Of a DNA stretch of 64,000 nucleotides, positions 48,158 through 58,723 are shown piece by piece. The DNA comes from Fragum whitleyi (lineage: Eukaryota > Mollusca > Bivalvia > Cardiida > Cardiidae): contig OX411552.1 in the NCBI GenBank assembly GCA_948146395.1, positions 2,045,501 to 2,109,500 on the forward strand, in the 5' to 3' direction. The position numbers and the translations under genes were made by a program. The stretch's first letter is position 1, and each line of letters opens with the position of its first letter. The notes below the pieces were generated by a model. It saw only the letters and a list, made by a program, of their open reading frames with translations. It made no database searches and was not told the DNA's origin.

Positions 48158-49037
48158 ATCAGCACAAGAGGGCCATAGTGGCCCTAAATCGCTCACCTGA
48201 ATGAACTATTTTAAATTGTTAAAGTAGGTTTATGTGGCCTCTTGAGTGCATATAAGGGTTTTCTAAGATTTTACCCCATGACCTAGTTTTTTACCCAAGT
48301 TGGCCCAATTTCAAGCATGTCCGAGATTTCATCAAGACAATCACTATGACCAAATTTCAGGTTGATCAGGCAAAAATTGATGCCTCTAGAGTGCATACAA
48401 GGTTTTTCCAAAGATCTGACCCTGTGACCTAGTTTCTGACTCGAATTGACCCTATTTTAAACTTGTCCGAGATTTTATCGAGACAATCATTCTGACCAAA
48501 TTTCAGGTTGATCGGGTAAAAAATATGGCCTCTGGAGTGTAAACAATGTTTTTCTAAGATTTGACCCCATGACCTAGTTTTGGAATCCAGTTGACCAAAT
48601 TTCAAAGTTGTCCGAGATTTCATGGAGACAATCATTCTGACCAAATGTCAGGTTGATCGGGCAAAAATGTGGCCTCCAGAGTGCAAACAAGGTTTTTCTA
48701 AGAATTGACCCCGTGACCTAGTTTTTGACCCCAGTTGACCCAATTTCGAACTTGTCCATTCTGACCAAATTTCAGGTTGATCGGGCAAAAAATATGGACT
48801 CTTTTGTGCACACAAGGTTTTTCTAAGATTTGACCCATGACCTAGTTGTGACCCCAGTTGACCTAATTTCGAACTTGTCCGAGATTTAATCAAGACAATC
48901 ATTCTGAACAAATTTTAGGCTGATCGGACAAAAAATGTGGCCTCTATAGTTCATACAAGGTAAATGTTGACGGACGGACGACGGAGATCCACCTACCCAC
49001 AAAAGCTCACCTTGAGCACTTCGTGCTCAGGTGAGCT
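48158..49037. mobile_element. Tandem-repeat-bearing element TR2
   Basis: Begins AGCACAAGAGGGCCATAGTG and continues GCCCTAAATCGCTCACCTGA. It then has about six diverged units of about 120-130 bp, each with GACC..TGACCTAGTTTTTGACC, CAGTTGACC, CGAACTTGTCCGAGATTT, ATCAAGACAATCATTCTGAC and GGTTGATCGGGCAAAAA. It closes with ACGGACGGACGACGGAG and GAGCACTTCGTGCTCAGGTG followed by AGCTAA. Short - strand frames crossing it are repeat artefacts. The ends AATCGCTCACCTGA and TCAGGTGAGC are inverted. Confidence 0.8.
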
Positions 49038-50866
49038 AAAAATAAATCAAGAGATACAGTTATCAATCAAATAAAATTGCATGTAGTAATCAAAGAAATG
49101 TTTCAGAGAAAAAAATGCACACACAATTTTTAAATAAAAACGTCACCTATAAACCAACGTGTATGTTTTCAACTTTCAAAATATTATCATTTGGGAAAAT
49201 GTTAAAGATAAGCTCCACGTCGACAAAAACGGTTTCCAATATCAATATAATCAGTATCCGAGATTATAAAACTTTTCTCGTGCTCAACTGATTTTTTTCT
49301 CCTCAAATTTCAACTTAAGATTAAAGTCGCAATTCTGTTGTCTTTTCTAGAAAAATAACGATAATAAGTATTTATAAATAACTTTTTAATATCATCTTTT
49401 ATATCCGTACAATTATTTCAATTCAAATTTTGAGAAAATTCTCAATTGAGCACGAAATCAACTTTATAATCTCGGGCCCTGGTCTATAATATGCTTGTTC
49501 AGACTCTTGAAAGTATTGGCTTAAAAATCACAAATAATCATCGAAGAAAATGTAAACACACATATAATAACAATAAAAAGTCAAAACAATCAAATATGAG
49601 TGGAAACTCTTGAACAGACAGCCCTTTAAATTACTAGCAAATCTATTTTGACAAAACAACAGCCTGCATCCTTTGTCCTTTTGTTACAAACACGTGAGAA
49701 AAACTTCAAATTTACCATAGTATGAAACAGAGATGAATGTTTTGGACTGGTTTTATAGGCTTGTCTCTGAAGTTTTAATCAAAATTTTTCAAAATTACAT
49801 AAAGATCAAATTCATCTTTATGAATAAATTAATAAAAAATGAAAATTGTTTTTTAATGAAAAAAAAATAAATAAAAAGAAACCGAGTTTGCAGAAAACGG
49901 GTTTTGTCAAAATTAATTTGCTAGTAATTTAAAAGGCTGCAAGTGCAACAAAATCCGTGAAATGAAGCTTTGTTTGTCAGTAAAGAGTAATGAATGGAAT
50001 AACGCCTCTTGTAGGCTGGCTGTCGGAAGAATCAACTTCTGTGTTATTACTCAATACCAACAAACAGAACACCAACTTGGTGACACGCATTCATACTGAT
50101 ATACAATGAGAAATATTTATTAACTTGATTGTCTATTCAGACAATCGATTGTCCAGTTGTCTATTCCTTTGACTTAGATTTGAGTAAGAAGATAGGTTAA
50201 CAATTCTGTATACTACTATTTAATTATGCCGACATTTTGGTTTACTAAATTTGACTTGTATTATTTGGTGATGATACCCAATTTATTACATTTTGAGATG
50301 AAATCTTTCTGACCCTGTCATAACAATTCAAAAGATGTTTTAAATATTATATATATATTATATTATAAAGATAAGAGGACAAAGACGATTCTTAACCGCT
50401 CACCCAGTTTCATTGACACATTCACATAAAAGTGGTAGATGTCGAAATAGTTGTGCTTCTTTGTAAATATCAATAAATTATGTATCTTGGTTTAGGAAAA
50501 TCATCTCCGGTGTGCCTATGGATATAAAAGATTAAGCCCGGAGTTATATGCCCCTATGTATTCATAGATTGATGTATTTCTTCATTCCGGTGACATTCTA
50601 ATGATCATGAGCATATATTTGAATTGAGACGTAGATCTAAATCTACCAAAATTTTCGTTTCAAAAAGCCAATGGAACTTTTTTCCGTACATGCTTTTATA
50701 TATCCATCGACCTTTGCATTACAAATTCAATAATTCTATTACATTGGTATTGCTCTGGAGGCTACCGTTTTGCGCCCAATGATTATCATAATTTTTCATT
50801 TAAATAATTCAACTTATAAGATTATAAATTGGTCAATGCCAAATCGTAGAAAAAGCATTTGTTCTT
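49038..50866. other. AT-rich stretch without recognised genes
   Basis: Contains short A runs (49860-49880) and TA-rich words near 50350. No exon, RNA gene or element boundary was recognised. Confidence 0.4.
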
Positions 50867-52140
50867 AGCTCGCCTGAGCACAGCGTGCCTCAAAAATGGG
50901 CTTTATTGATTGTCGTCTGTCCCATGTGAGTCGTGCGTCTTCCGTCGTGCGTCGGAAATAGTCATCAATTCTTTTAACACCTCCTCCTAAAGAACCAATG
51001 GGAGGATTCAACATTACTTGGTATCTATTGTTCTTGGGGTGACCCTTCTCAAGACTTATTCGTGAACTTTTTAATGACCCCTAAATATGGGCAAGGTAGG
51101 GCGGAGCAGTTTTTGAGTCTGAAATTTAAAACATCTTCTCCTCAGTTACCGAAAAGTTCATTTCATCAGAACTTGGTAGAAATTTTCCGTGTGTGACCTA
51201 TCTCAAAACTTGTCCGTGAAATTTTGATTGATGCAAATTATTGGAGTGGTAGGACGGGGCAGTTTTTTACCCTGAACTCTTATCATATCATCTCCTCTGT
51301 AACCGTTCGGCGTATTTCGACCAAACTTGGCAGCAGTGCTTATTGGGTGATCCTTCTAAAACTCGTTCATGAAATTTTGAATGATCCCAAATTTGGGCGT
51401 GGTAGGGCGGGACACTTTTTGACCCTTCTTCTCAGTAACTAGTAGGCTGATTTCAACAGAACCTGGCAGAAATATTCCTTGGGTGAACCAACACTTGTTC
51501 GTTGTAATTTTGTTTGACCATCAAATATTGGCGTAGCATGGCAGGACAGTTTATGATCCCGAAATGTCTTAGTAACTTCGCCATAGAAACCAATGGGCAG
51601 ATTTCAGCCAAACTGGGCAGAAACTCTTTGTTGACCTTTCTCGAAACTATATCGTGAAACTAAGATTGACTCCCCAATATGGGCATGGCAGCGTGGGACC
51701 TTTTCTCTATTCGAAATCTTTGAGAAAACATCACCTCCTACTCCAAAGACTATTTTAAATGATATTTTGCCAGAATGTATCTTTGGTGACCATTTTCAAA
51801 ATTCTTTCGTGATATTCTTATTGGACAATAAATATTGGCGTGGCAGGGTGGGACCTATTTTCGCTTTGAATTCTTTGAGTAACATTTATTCCTCGGAGAA
51901 GAGGCAAATTTTGATTGGACTTTACTAAAATGTTATTTAGCCGAACCTTTGTCAAAAAATTATCCTTCCGATGACTTTAGAAAATGTTCAGAGTAAAGAA
52001 TAAGTTTTATAAGTCAAATCTTGGGAAACGGTATTGAACATATTGTAGAATTTCTCAAAAGAAAAGGTTTGAAGGAGCCTTTCAGATAACAGTTGGAATT
52101 GCAGGTTAGGTGAGCGATTAAGCATCATCATGGTCCCTTT
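50867..52140 (-). mobile_element. Tandem-repeat-bearing element TR3 (inverted)
   Basis: The left edge AGCTCGCCTGAGCACAGCGT is the reverse complement of the family 3' end. The right edge GGTGAGCGATTAAGCATCAT continues into CATGGTCCCTTTG and is the reverse complement of its 5' end. Between them are about seven units of about 155-165 bp with GGG(T)GACC..TCAA..CTT.TTCGTGAA, ATTTGGGC.TGG.AGGGCGGG.CA and AATTTTGACC phrases. Confidence 0.7.
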
Positions 52141-52841
52141 GTTTGTTATCGTGGCTCATTCGTAACTTGAAGTTCTTGATAAAAAAATACACGCATATCA
52201 TAGAAAATAAATTCTAGGTGAACATATATGATCCGTTCTCTAGGAAAACCTGACTAAATGACGTAACTTTGTAACTTCAGTCGTTTTCATACCTTAAAAA
52301 ACCAAACAACTTTAGACTAAACCAATTTTGTTAGATTTCGTAGATCTTAATTCAACGTGCGTTTAAACTGAAAATAGACTGTAGATTGGAGAGTTCATTG
52401 AGAAAAAGAAGAGATTCTCTCTTAATCACTTTCAGCGCATACCAATTTCGGTGTGTAGGAAAGTAGTAACACATACAGATAAACGATATTTATTTCTTTG
52501 TATGAGACAACGTATCTTTTATTTCTGACGAATAACAAATATTGCAATTTTCCTAGATTCGCATTTTTTGTCCGTTGTCAATTTTATTTTGTCATTTAGG
52601 TAGGTTTTCCTGGGGGCGAATCATATATACAATACAAAGTTCATAAATGTACTAATAAAGTGAAACCAACTTCTAATCGGTCACCGTATATTCCTCTTTT
52701 TACGACACAATTAAGGAAAGGAATTGAATACCTTTACAGAAAGACAAATCAATTTCAAGATCTTTTTTTCACCAAAGAATTTTTCTAAAAAAGATCGATA
52801 GAAGATGTGTAGTCAAATAAGAAGACACCAACCCTAGTTCT
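52141..52841. other. Non-coding stretch
   Basis: Near 52640-52690, AACCAACTTCTAATCGGTCA matches a phrase near 42753-42775 (GAACCAACTTCTAATCGGTCAC) and, inverted, one near 53950 (GACCGATTAGAAGTAGGTTG). This suggests a further repeat family. No gene was seen. Confidence 0.35.
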
Positions 52842-53525
52842 AACAAGAGGGTGATCCTTAATCGCTCAAATGCGTCTGTTTGACTCAAATTGAAATGCCT
52901 TAAAAGATCATATCTTGATCACTAATGACAAAGTTTTCAGTAAGAGTCTTATTGTAGTCTTATAATTGTTTTTGTTATCTCTTCATCGTCATTTCGGACA
53001 AGTTTTGTGAGGATTGAACATATATATGTGCTTTCCAGATTGTAAGCAGGGGAGTTGTCATTAAAACATTTTTTCCATGATTTCAAATGATTTCAAATTG
53101 ATCTTTCTACTGAAAGATTCCGACAAAGTTTCAAGAAGATTTGGTCAAATTTGTAGCCTGTAGAGTATGAACAAGAATATTGTAATTTAGACCCATTTTA
53201 CCGTAATATCTCATGGATCATTCCCATTTTCATTATGGTACATAATTGTGACTTAGAAAACATTATGACCAAATTTCATGAAAATTTGGACATAATTGTG
53301 GCCTCTAGAATGTCAACAAGAAAATTGTCATCAAGAACTCTTTTCCCATGATAAAATATAGATCCTTCCCATTTTCAATAGGGTTCTGACCAATTTTCAT
53401 GTCGATTTGGCCATTAGTGTGGCCTCTCGAGTAAAAACACTTGCATTGTTAACGTCTGACGACACAAAACGCATGCAGGACGACAGACATTCAATGATCA
53501 CAGCGTGCTCAGGTGAGCGAAAAAG
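52842..53525. mobile_element. Tandem-repeat-bearing element TR4
   Basis: Starts AACAAGAGGGTGATCCTTAA and continues TCGCTCAAATGC. Units with TCATTTCGGACAAG / ACCAAATTTCATGAAAATTT / GTGGCCTCTAGAATG / AACAAGAAAATTGTCAT recur diverged. It ends GCGTGCTCAGGTGAGCGAAA. The ends match TR2. Confidence 0.7.
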
Positions 53526-54033
53526 TCACTTTAATCGCAAAATGCAGGGAAATTACAATAGGGGAATACCCTTGTTCTGTTAAAAACACCAGCCTTTTCG
53601 TACCGAAATATTAGCAGACTAGGAATCAGAAATCACAGCATTTTTTCGGATGTCCAATATCGTAAATGAAGCAAATTTTATGAAGAAAACATACCCTGCA
53701 ATCTTATTTTTTTGAAAAAGGGGGGATACCCAAGATCTCCTATAAGTAACATTTATTTTCCTGAATTTTTCACACCCTGCGATTCAGTTTTTGACACAGG
53801 GGATTCCCAAGATCTCCAGTTACATTCATTTGCCTGAATTTTTTTATTTAAGTTTTCCTTTGGTGTTTTCTGGGTCTATAGCTATCAGAAATCAACAAAC
53901 AGATGTTTCTCGACACATTAAGTAATACTATTTGTGATGTTATTATGTGACCGATTAGAAGTAGGTTGGATTTTATAATTAGTAAGTTATCTATTTACAA
54001 TTTACATGTACAACCAACCTATGGTAATCATAG
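53526..54033. other. Non-coding stretch
   Basis: A diverged direct repeat of about 95 bp (ATACCCAAGATCTCC..TTTTCCTGAATTTTTCACACCCTG and ATTCCCAAGATCTCC..TTTGCCTGAATTTTT) lies around 53690-53850. No gene was seen. Confidence 0.4.
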
Positions 54034-54465
54034 TCATGTAACCCTGAAGCCAAATAAGGTCAACCTGGGTGGGAAGTGCGTAAACTGTCAATCCTGTTCA
54101 GACTGCGAGGTTTGCTTAAGCTCAGTAGGATTGAAACTTGTCCTAATTGACTGATTCTCTGAATCTTAAATGACCCTTTTTAACTTAAGATTGTGGACCC
54201 GTTAAAGTTCCGCAACGTTTCGGAAGTTATGAACTTTAACAATGTTAACCGAGGTTTCCCTAATGATCTCATTAGGAAACCTCGTCAACATTGCAGAAGA
54301 TCACAAGTTATGAAATGTTGCGGAATTATTACGGGTCCGCTACCTTAACTTTTATCTTTAAAATGCACCCTATGTTTGACCACCATTGGAAAGAATATAT
54401 TTTTCCAAATATTTGTTATCTTAGTAGTTTCCAGACGGTCCTTATGAAGTATGACAAGTCACACA
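54034..54465. mobile_element. MITE family M1, copy d, carrying a nested foldback
   Basis: Left part CATGTAACCCTGAAGCC..GGTGGGAAGTGCGTAAACTG, centre CAATCCTGTTCAGACTGCGA with CAGTAGGATTGAAACTTG, then TTCTCTGAATCTTAAATGAC. After the insertion, TTTATCTTTAAAATGCACCC and TATGTTTGACCACC resume the family order (compare 12150-12175). Confidence 0.65.
54189..54344. mobile_element. Foldback element F6, copy 2, with TTAA target duplication
   Basis: Flanked by TTAA at 54185-54188 and 54345-54348. Arms are GGACCCGTTAAAGTTCCGCA..AACGTTTCGGAAG and TTATGAAATGTTGCGGAATT..ACGGGTCC. The apex is formed by CCGAGGTTTCCCTAATGA and TCATTAGGAAACCTCG. It matches 6919-7076. A TTAA duplication is typical of piggyBac-type transposases, which could mobilise it in trans (inference). 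Confidence 0.75.
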
Positions 54466-54580
54466 CTCTTTAATAATTGGTTCACTGGATGAATAAGAAT
54501 AAGTAAAGTACAACGACAGGTCTGATCAATATCAACCTATACAATGAGCACAGACTGACCAAACTTTATCGGGAAATTAA

Positions 54581-54682
54581 TATGTGACTCGTCACGAGAA
54601 AAGGGATAATCAGGAAGGTGCGAAAAGGGCAATCCTGGTCAGACTGCGCAAAGGGGACCATTTTCGCGTGACGGGTCACATA
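54581..54682. mobile_element. MITE family M1, internally deleted copy e
   Basis: About 102 bp. TATGTGACTCGTCACGAGAA at the left and TTTTCGCGTGACGGGTCACA at the right. The internal part is reduced to GCAATCCTGGTCAGACTGCG. Its right end abuts the LINE that follows. Confidence 0.75.
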
Positions 54683-54731
54683 TATCAGGGGTCAGAACCG
54701 AGGTAGTGCACGGTCTACTTATAATCATTAG

Positions 54732-55086
54732 CTAAGTGTCGGGTTTTGGAATGTGAGGGGCTGGTCTTCAAACAGTGACTCGGATAACTATATTTTTAGA
54801 GAAAACTGCATTTCAAACCCTAATCTTGACATTTTAGGCATAGCTGAAAGTCATTTAAAAAATAATGAAATCTTATCAGTTGAGGGTTACAAATGGTTTG
54901 GCCATAATAGACAGAATATACATATAAATGCCAGACACGGTTCTGGAGGCGTAGGCTTTTTGGTAAAACAGACATTGTGCGACGAATTCGACATCGTTAT
55001 TGAGAGTAAGTCATTTGAAGGAATACTGTGGCTGAGAATGACCCATAAGTCCAGTAAGTCTGTTTTGCTACCTTGTGTTTGTTATC
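54732..55086 (+). pseudogene. LINE A ORF2, N-terminal endonuclease half (interrupted)
   Basis: An apurinic-type endonuclease (EEP fold) nicks the target DNA for LINE insertion. The frame is open from 54732 and shows VGFWNVRGW, with the Asn typical of motif I, and LDILGIAESHL, with the catalytic Glu. GSGGVGFLVK comes next and the frame reaches LPCVCY. At 55087 it runs into the 5' LTR and stops within a codon. The Asp/Asn and His motifs are on the other side of the insertion. No ATG precedes WNVRGW after the last in-frame stop (54729-54731). Confidence 0.85.
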
Positions 55087-55530
55087 TGTGACATAATGTC
55101 ATGCCGCCAATGCTTTCCGAGTTAACGTACTAATGAGATATCACCTGTTTGCCTGGATTCTTAGGAAACACCCAATTATCCGACAATATAATTTTATGTT
55201 TTTGATAACCTGGATACTTGATCTACTTTATCGCCAGCACGTGGGTCGGTAGGGTTAACATGATATTTTGAATGGAAGTCTGTTACTTGGTTACCTTGGT
55301 CAGATGACCTTGGCCAAGCTCTAGTATATAAAGAGATGAAGCCGCAAACTTGAGGAGTAGGGAGTTTTAGGAGATCGAGTATAAAGTTAGATCACAGTCG
55401 TCATGGAAGCTGACGTAAATTTAGAGTTAGAACTTTTATTGTAGATTTGAAGTTGGTGAATTGATGTTTATTAAATTTAGTTAAACAAAAACTATGACTT
55501 TATTTAATTACACAACGCGATAGTACAACA
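55087..55530 (+). repeat. 5' LTR
   Basis: 444 bp. The first 369 bp are identical to the 3' LTR. The last 75 bp are clearly diverged, ending GTACAACA where the 3' copy ends GTATCACA. A TATATAAAG box lies at 55325-55333, a likely promoter for element transcription. Confidence 0.9.
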
Positions 55531-58272
55531 GATATGTATGGTGCCGTTGACATAGGATTGGATGAAATTTTCAATAAATTTCGACCAAAAAACGAACTTG
55601 GGTTATGATGATGTGTGAAAGGTTGCGGATATTACGAAGTTCTTGGACAATTTAATATTATGAACATTTGTACTTTGCTGATCCTGTACTCTGAGAAAAT
55701 GTTTGGACATACTGAAAATTCCGGAACAGTAAGTTGTCTACTCTGCTTGTATTTTTGAAAATAATTGGCAGAACAAAAACCAATATCTTATGATGAAAAT
55801 GACCATATTGAAGCTTTTTTTTCATTTAAAGTATTTTCTTTGGGGAAATCACGCTGCATAAAAGTTCAGTCTGGTTTGAAAAATTGGTGATAATTTAATT
55901 TTTGCAAAATTTTTGTAGGGTCAGTTGTATGATTGAAAAGAAATATTTCAAAGTTCAATTTCAATGGTCAAATTGAGCTATCATTTTTTAAGTATTTAAG
56001 TAATTCAGTTGGAGGCAGATACTAAGGACTTGGTCAATAATGGTTTTATATCATCGTTTAAATTTTATAATGAATTGGTTTAAAGTTTGGCAGTTAAGTA
56101 TGAATTTTCTTTTAATAAATGCCTAAATTGTTCTTCGGAATTTCTTACAAAATTGAGGTAACATTTTCTGATGACATGGCATACAATATTATGGGTCAAC
56201 CATATTAATCATGGAAAGCATGGAATTTACCTGAAATGACCTTTAGATCACGCAGTGGGTTCGTGTACATTGGATGATCTTCGGGTTCTATGACTCATTA
56301 GACAGAAATACTGTATTATGGAGCTATCCTGTAATTTGGTTGATAGGTCACCTTCTCTTTATTTGGCAAGGTCATGTGGTCTTATGATTACAGGCTACGA
56401 AAACAATTCAAGGTTAAGGACATATAATAAGTTTGATGAATCTTGCTGGTCGCAATATTGCATGATGGGTTTGGCTTTCACTATGATTTAAATGTCGACT
56501 TTTCTTTATTTGGCAAGGACGTTTGGTTATCAAGTTCTAGGCAAATGACGTTTCAATTTGATAAGGTTAAGGTTGTTTGGTCTTGTAATTAAACTTTGGT
56601 TACCTTTCTTGCGTTAGAGCGTTATATTTTTAGTCAAAGTCATGGTCATTTTAATTTGAAGAACAGAACAAATGAGATCTAGATTTTGGACAGTATGATT
56701 ATCAGGTTAATTATTAGAAAACAACAGGTGTTGTTTGAGAACCTGACATTCTTATCTTTGATGTTATAGCAGGGTCTATTGTAATTAGCATGATTATTTC
56801 AGAGAATTTGATTAGAAATTCGGGTAAATGACAATTTGTTTGTAGGTTTGATCAGGAGTAATTACTGACTTTTTTCTGGTTGTAGTGTTGTGTTTTATTT
56901 GTAAGATATATCTTTTTTATGTCTGATAAGAGCTAATAAGTGGTTCGGACTTGTGTTTATTGTCAATTATTGTTTTTACTTCGTGGAAGGGTATGGTTAA
57001 CCTTCGTTTTGAGATAAGGTACATTTAATGATGAGACAAGAAACTCTGTTAATGAGGTCTCTGAATGTACTTTAGTGGATTGTTCTAAGGTGAACAACAA
57101 AATAGGTAGACTTGATTTTGTAACAGGTGTTCCCATAAAGTCCGAATGAGGACATGTTTATGGATGATTATCATGAAAATGTTTTGGCAAAAGGTTGTTG
57201 GATTTTTTGTTATCTGATAATGTAAAGGGTTTTTGTAACGAGCTTGAACTTGGTCATATCATAAAGGTAGATCTTGCAGTTACGAAGATAAACATATTGG
57301 ATGAATGTAATAAATCTAATTGCCAAATTATTTTCATAAGATATTTAGAGTTAGACAAATAGATGACGGTACCAATGAACTTTGGGACTCTATGCGTAAG
57401 AGTTGTGTAGGAATAAACTACCAGCCGTATCTGTGTCAACCGATGTCTGAATAGCAGTGGGATACTCGTAAATGTCGAGGCAGCTGAGATGATCAGACAA
57501 GACGTTTGTAAATAAGTAAAAGTAGACTGTACACAAATGTATTCAGTATTTATCCAATTATGTAATCCTGTAGTAAAAGAGAGAAGTCGAACAGATTATA
57601 TATATGTTGAGAATGAGACGATTAGACCATGCTGTGGTGTCTGCTTATGAAAAAAAGGCAAGACGAGTATTATGGGTGTTAAAACGACTCTTGAAGGAGA
57701 ATATGATACGACGAAATAATGGGTATACGATAAACCAATGAACGAACGACTCATAATTTATGGTACAACGATGAAAAATGGTGATTGTAATATGGTACAA
57801 CGACAAACAAACAACGATTGGTGTATTGTACGACGACTGATGTGTTACAAAAAATACCGTTATAAGACTCTGGACAATTAATGTTTTTGACAAATACATG
57901 CATATTACAAAATTCTTATACGTAAGAACTGATGTTTCATTTTAAGGTTAGGTGCAGAGATATGTATTTATTATTACTTTATCATTCTTTGAAAGAAATT
58001 TATAAATTACCATTTATTGTAATTGGAAAGGTTTTGAAACTGCAGAAAAATCAATATCAAATCAATTGAGTTCATGTGTTCCCTGTTAGTCTGAGCCGAA
58101 TGTGCCTGATCAACATGTTCGTCTCAGAACAAGGAATGCTAAATAGCATTTAATTAAATTGGTGAACTGTTACAAAGATCTTTATTTGTTTCATAAAGTT
58201 TAAATTATAGAAATATAGATTATGTTGTAAAACATTTCAAAGATGAAATGTTTTAAAGAAGAGGGAAAGGTA
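55531..58272 (+). other. Internal region of the LTR element
   Basis: AT-rich and stop-dense in all frames; the longest open segments are under 90 codons. A phrase like TCTTTATTTGGCAAGG(T/A)C recurs near 56355 and 56500. It ends in the polypurine tract. I see no protein remnant. Confidence 0.7.
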
Positions 58273-58717
58273 TGTGACATAATGTCATGCCGCCAATGCT
58301 TTCCGAGTTAACGTACTAATGAGATATCACCTGTTTGCCTGGATTCTTAGGAAACACCCAATTATCCGACAATATAATTTTATGTTTTTGATAACCTGGA
58401 TACTTGATCTACTTTATCGCCAGCACGTGGGTCGGTAGGGTTAACATGATATTTTGAATGGAAGTCTGTTACTTGGTTACCTTGGTCAGATGACCTTGGC
58501 CAAGCTCTAGTATATAAAGAGATGAAGCCGCAAACTTGAGGAGTAGGGAGTTTTAGGAGATCGAGTATAAAGTTAGATCACAGTCGTCATGGAAGCTGAC
58601 GTAAATTTAGAGTTAGAACTTTTATTGTAGATTTGAAGTTGTTGAATTGGTGTTCATTAAAAGTTATTAAAACAAACCATCTGACTTAATTTAATTACAC
58701 AACGCGATGGTATCACA
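58273..58717 (+). repeat. 3' LTR
   Basis: 445 bp, with the same TATATAAAG box at 58511-58519. It is followed directly by the TATC duplication and the resuming LINE frame. Confidence 0.9.
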
Positions 58718-58723
58718 TATCTT

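Larger units (their letters stand above)
55087..58717 (+). mobile_element. Non-autonomous LTR retrotransposon inserted in LINE A
   Basis: 3631 bp: 5' LTR 55087-55530, internal 55531-58272, 3' LTR 58273-58717. TATC at 55083-55086 and 58718-58721 is the 4-bp target duplication. Both LTRs start TGTGA, and the downstream one ends TCACA, as TG..CA ends should. A polypurine tract AAAGAAGAGGGAAAGG (58255-58270) sits just before the 3' LTR. TGGTGCCG at 55539-55546 is a possible primer-binding site; it would match 8 bases of a tRNA 3' end of the Phe type but starts 8 nt from the LTR. The internal 2.7 kb has no long frame on either strand and no gag, protease or RT motif, so the element is either LARD-like or fully decayed. 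A gypsy-type origin would suit a 4-bp duplication, but this is not proven. Confidence 0.85.

Noticed and set aside
48429..48911. Minus-strand repeat protein frames
   Set aside because: They are translations of the tandem units of element TR2, broken and repeated in step with the DNA period.
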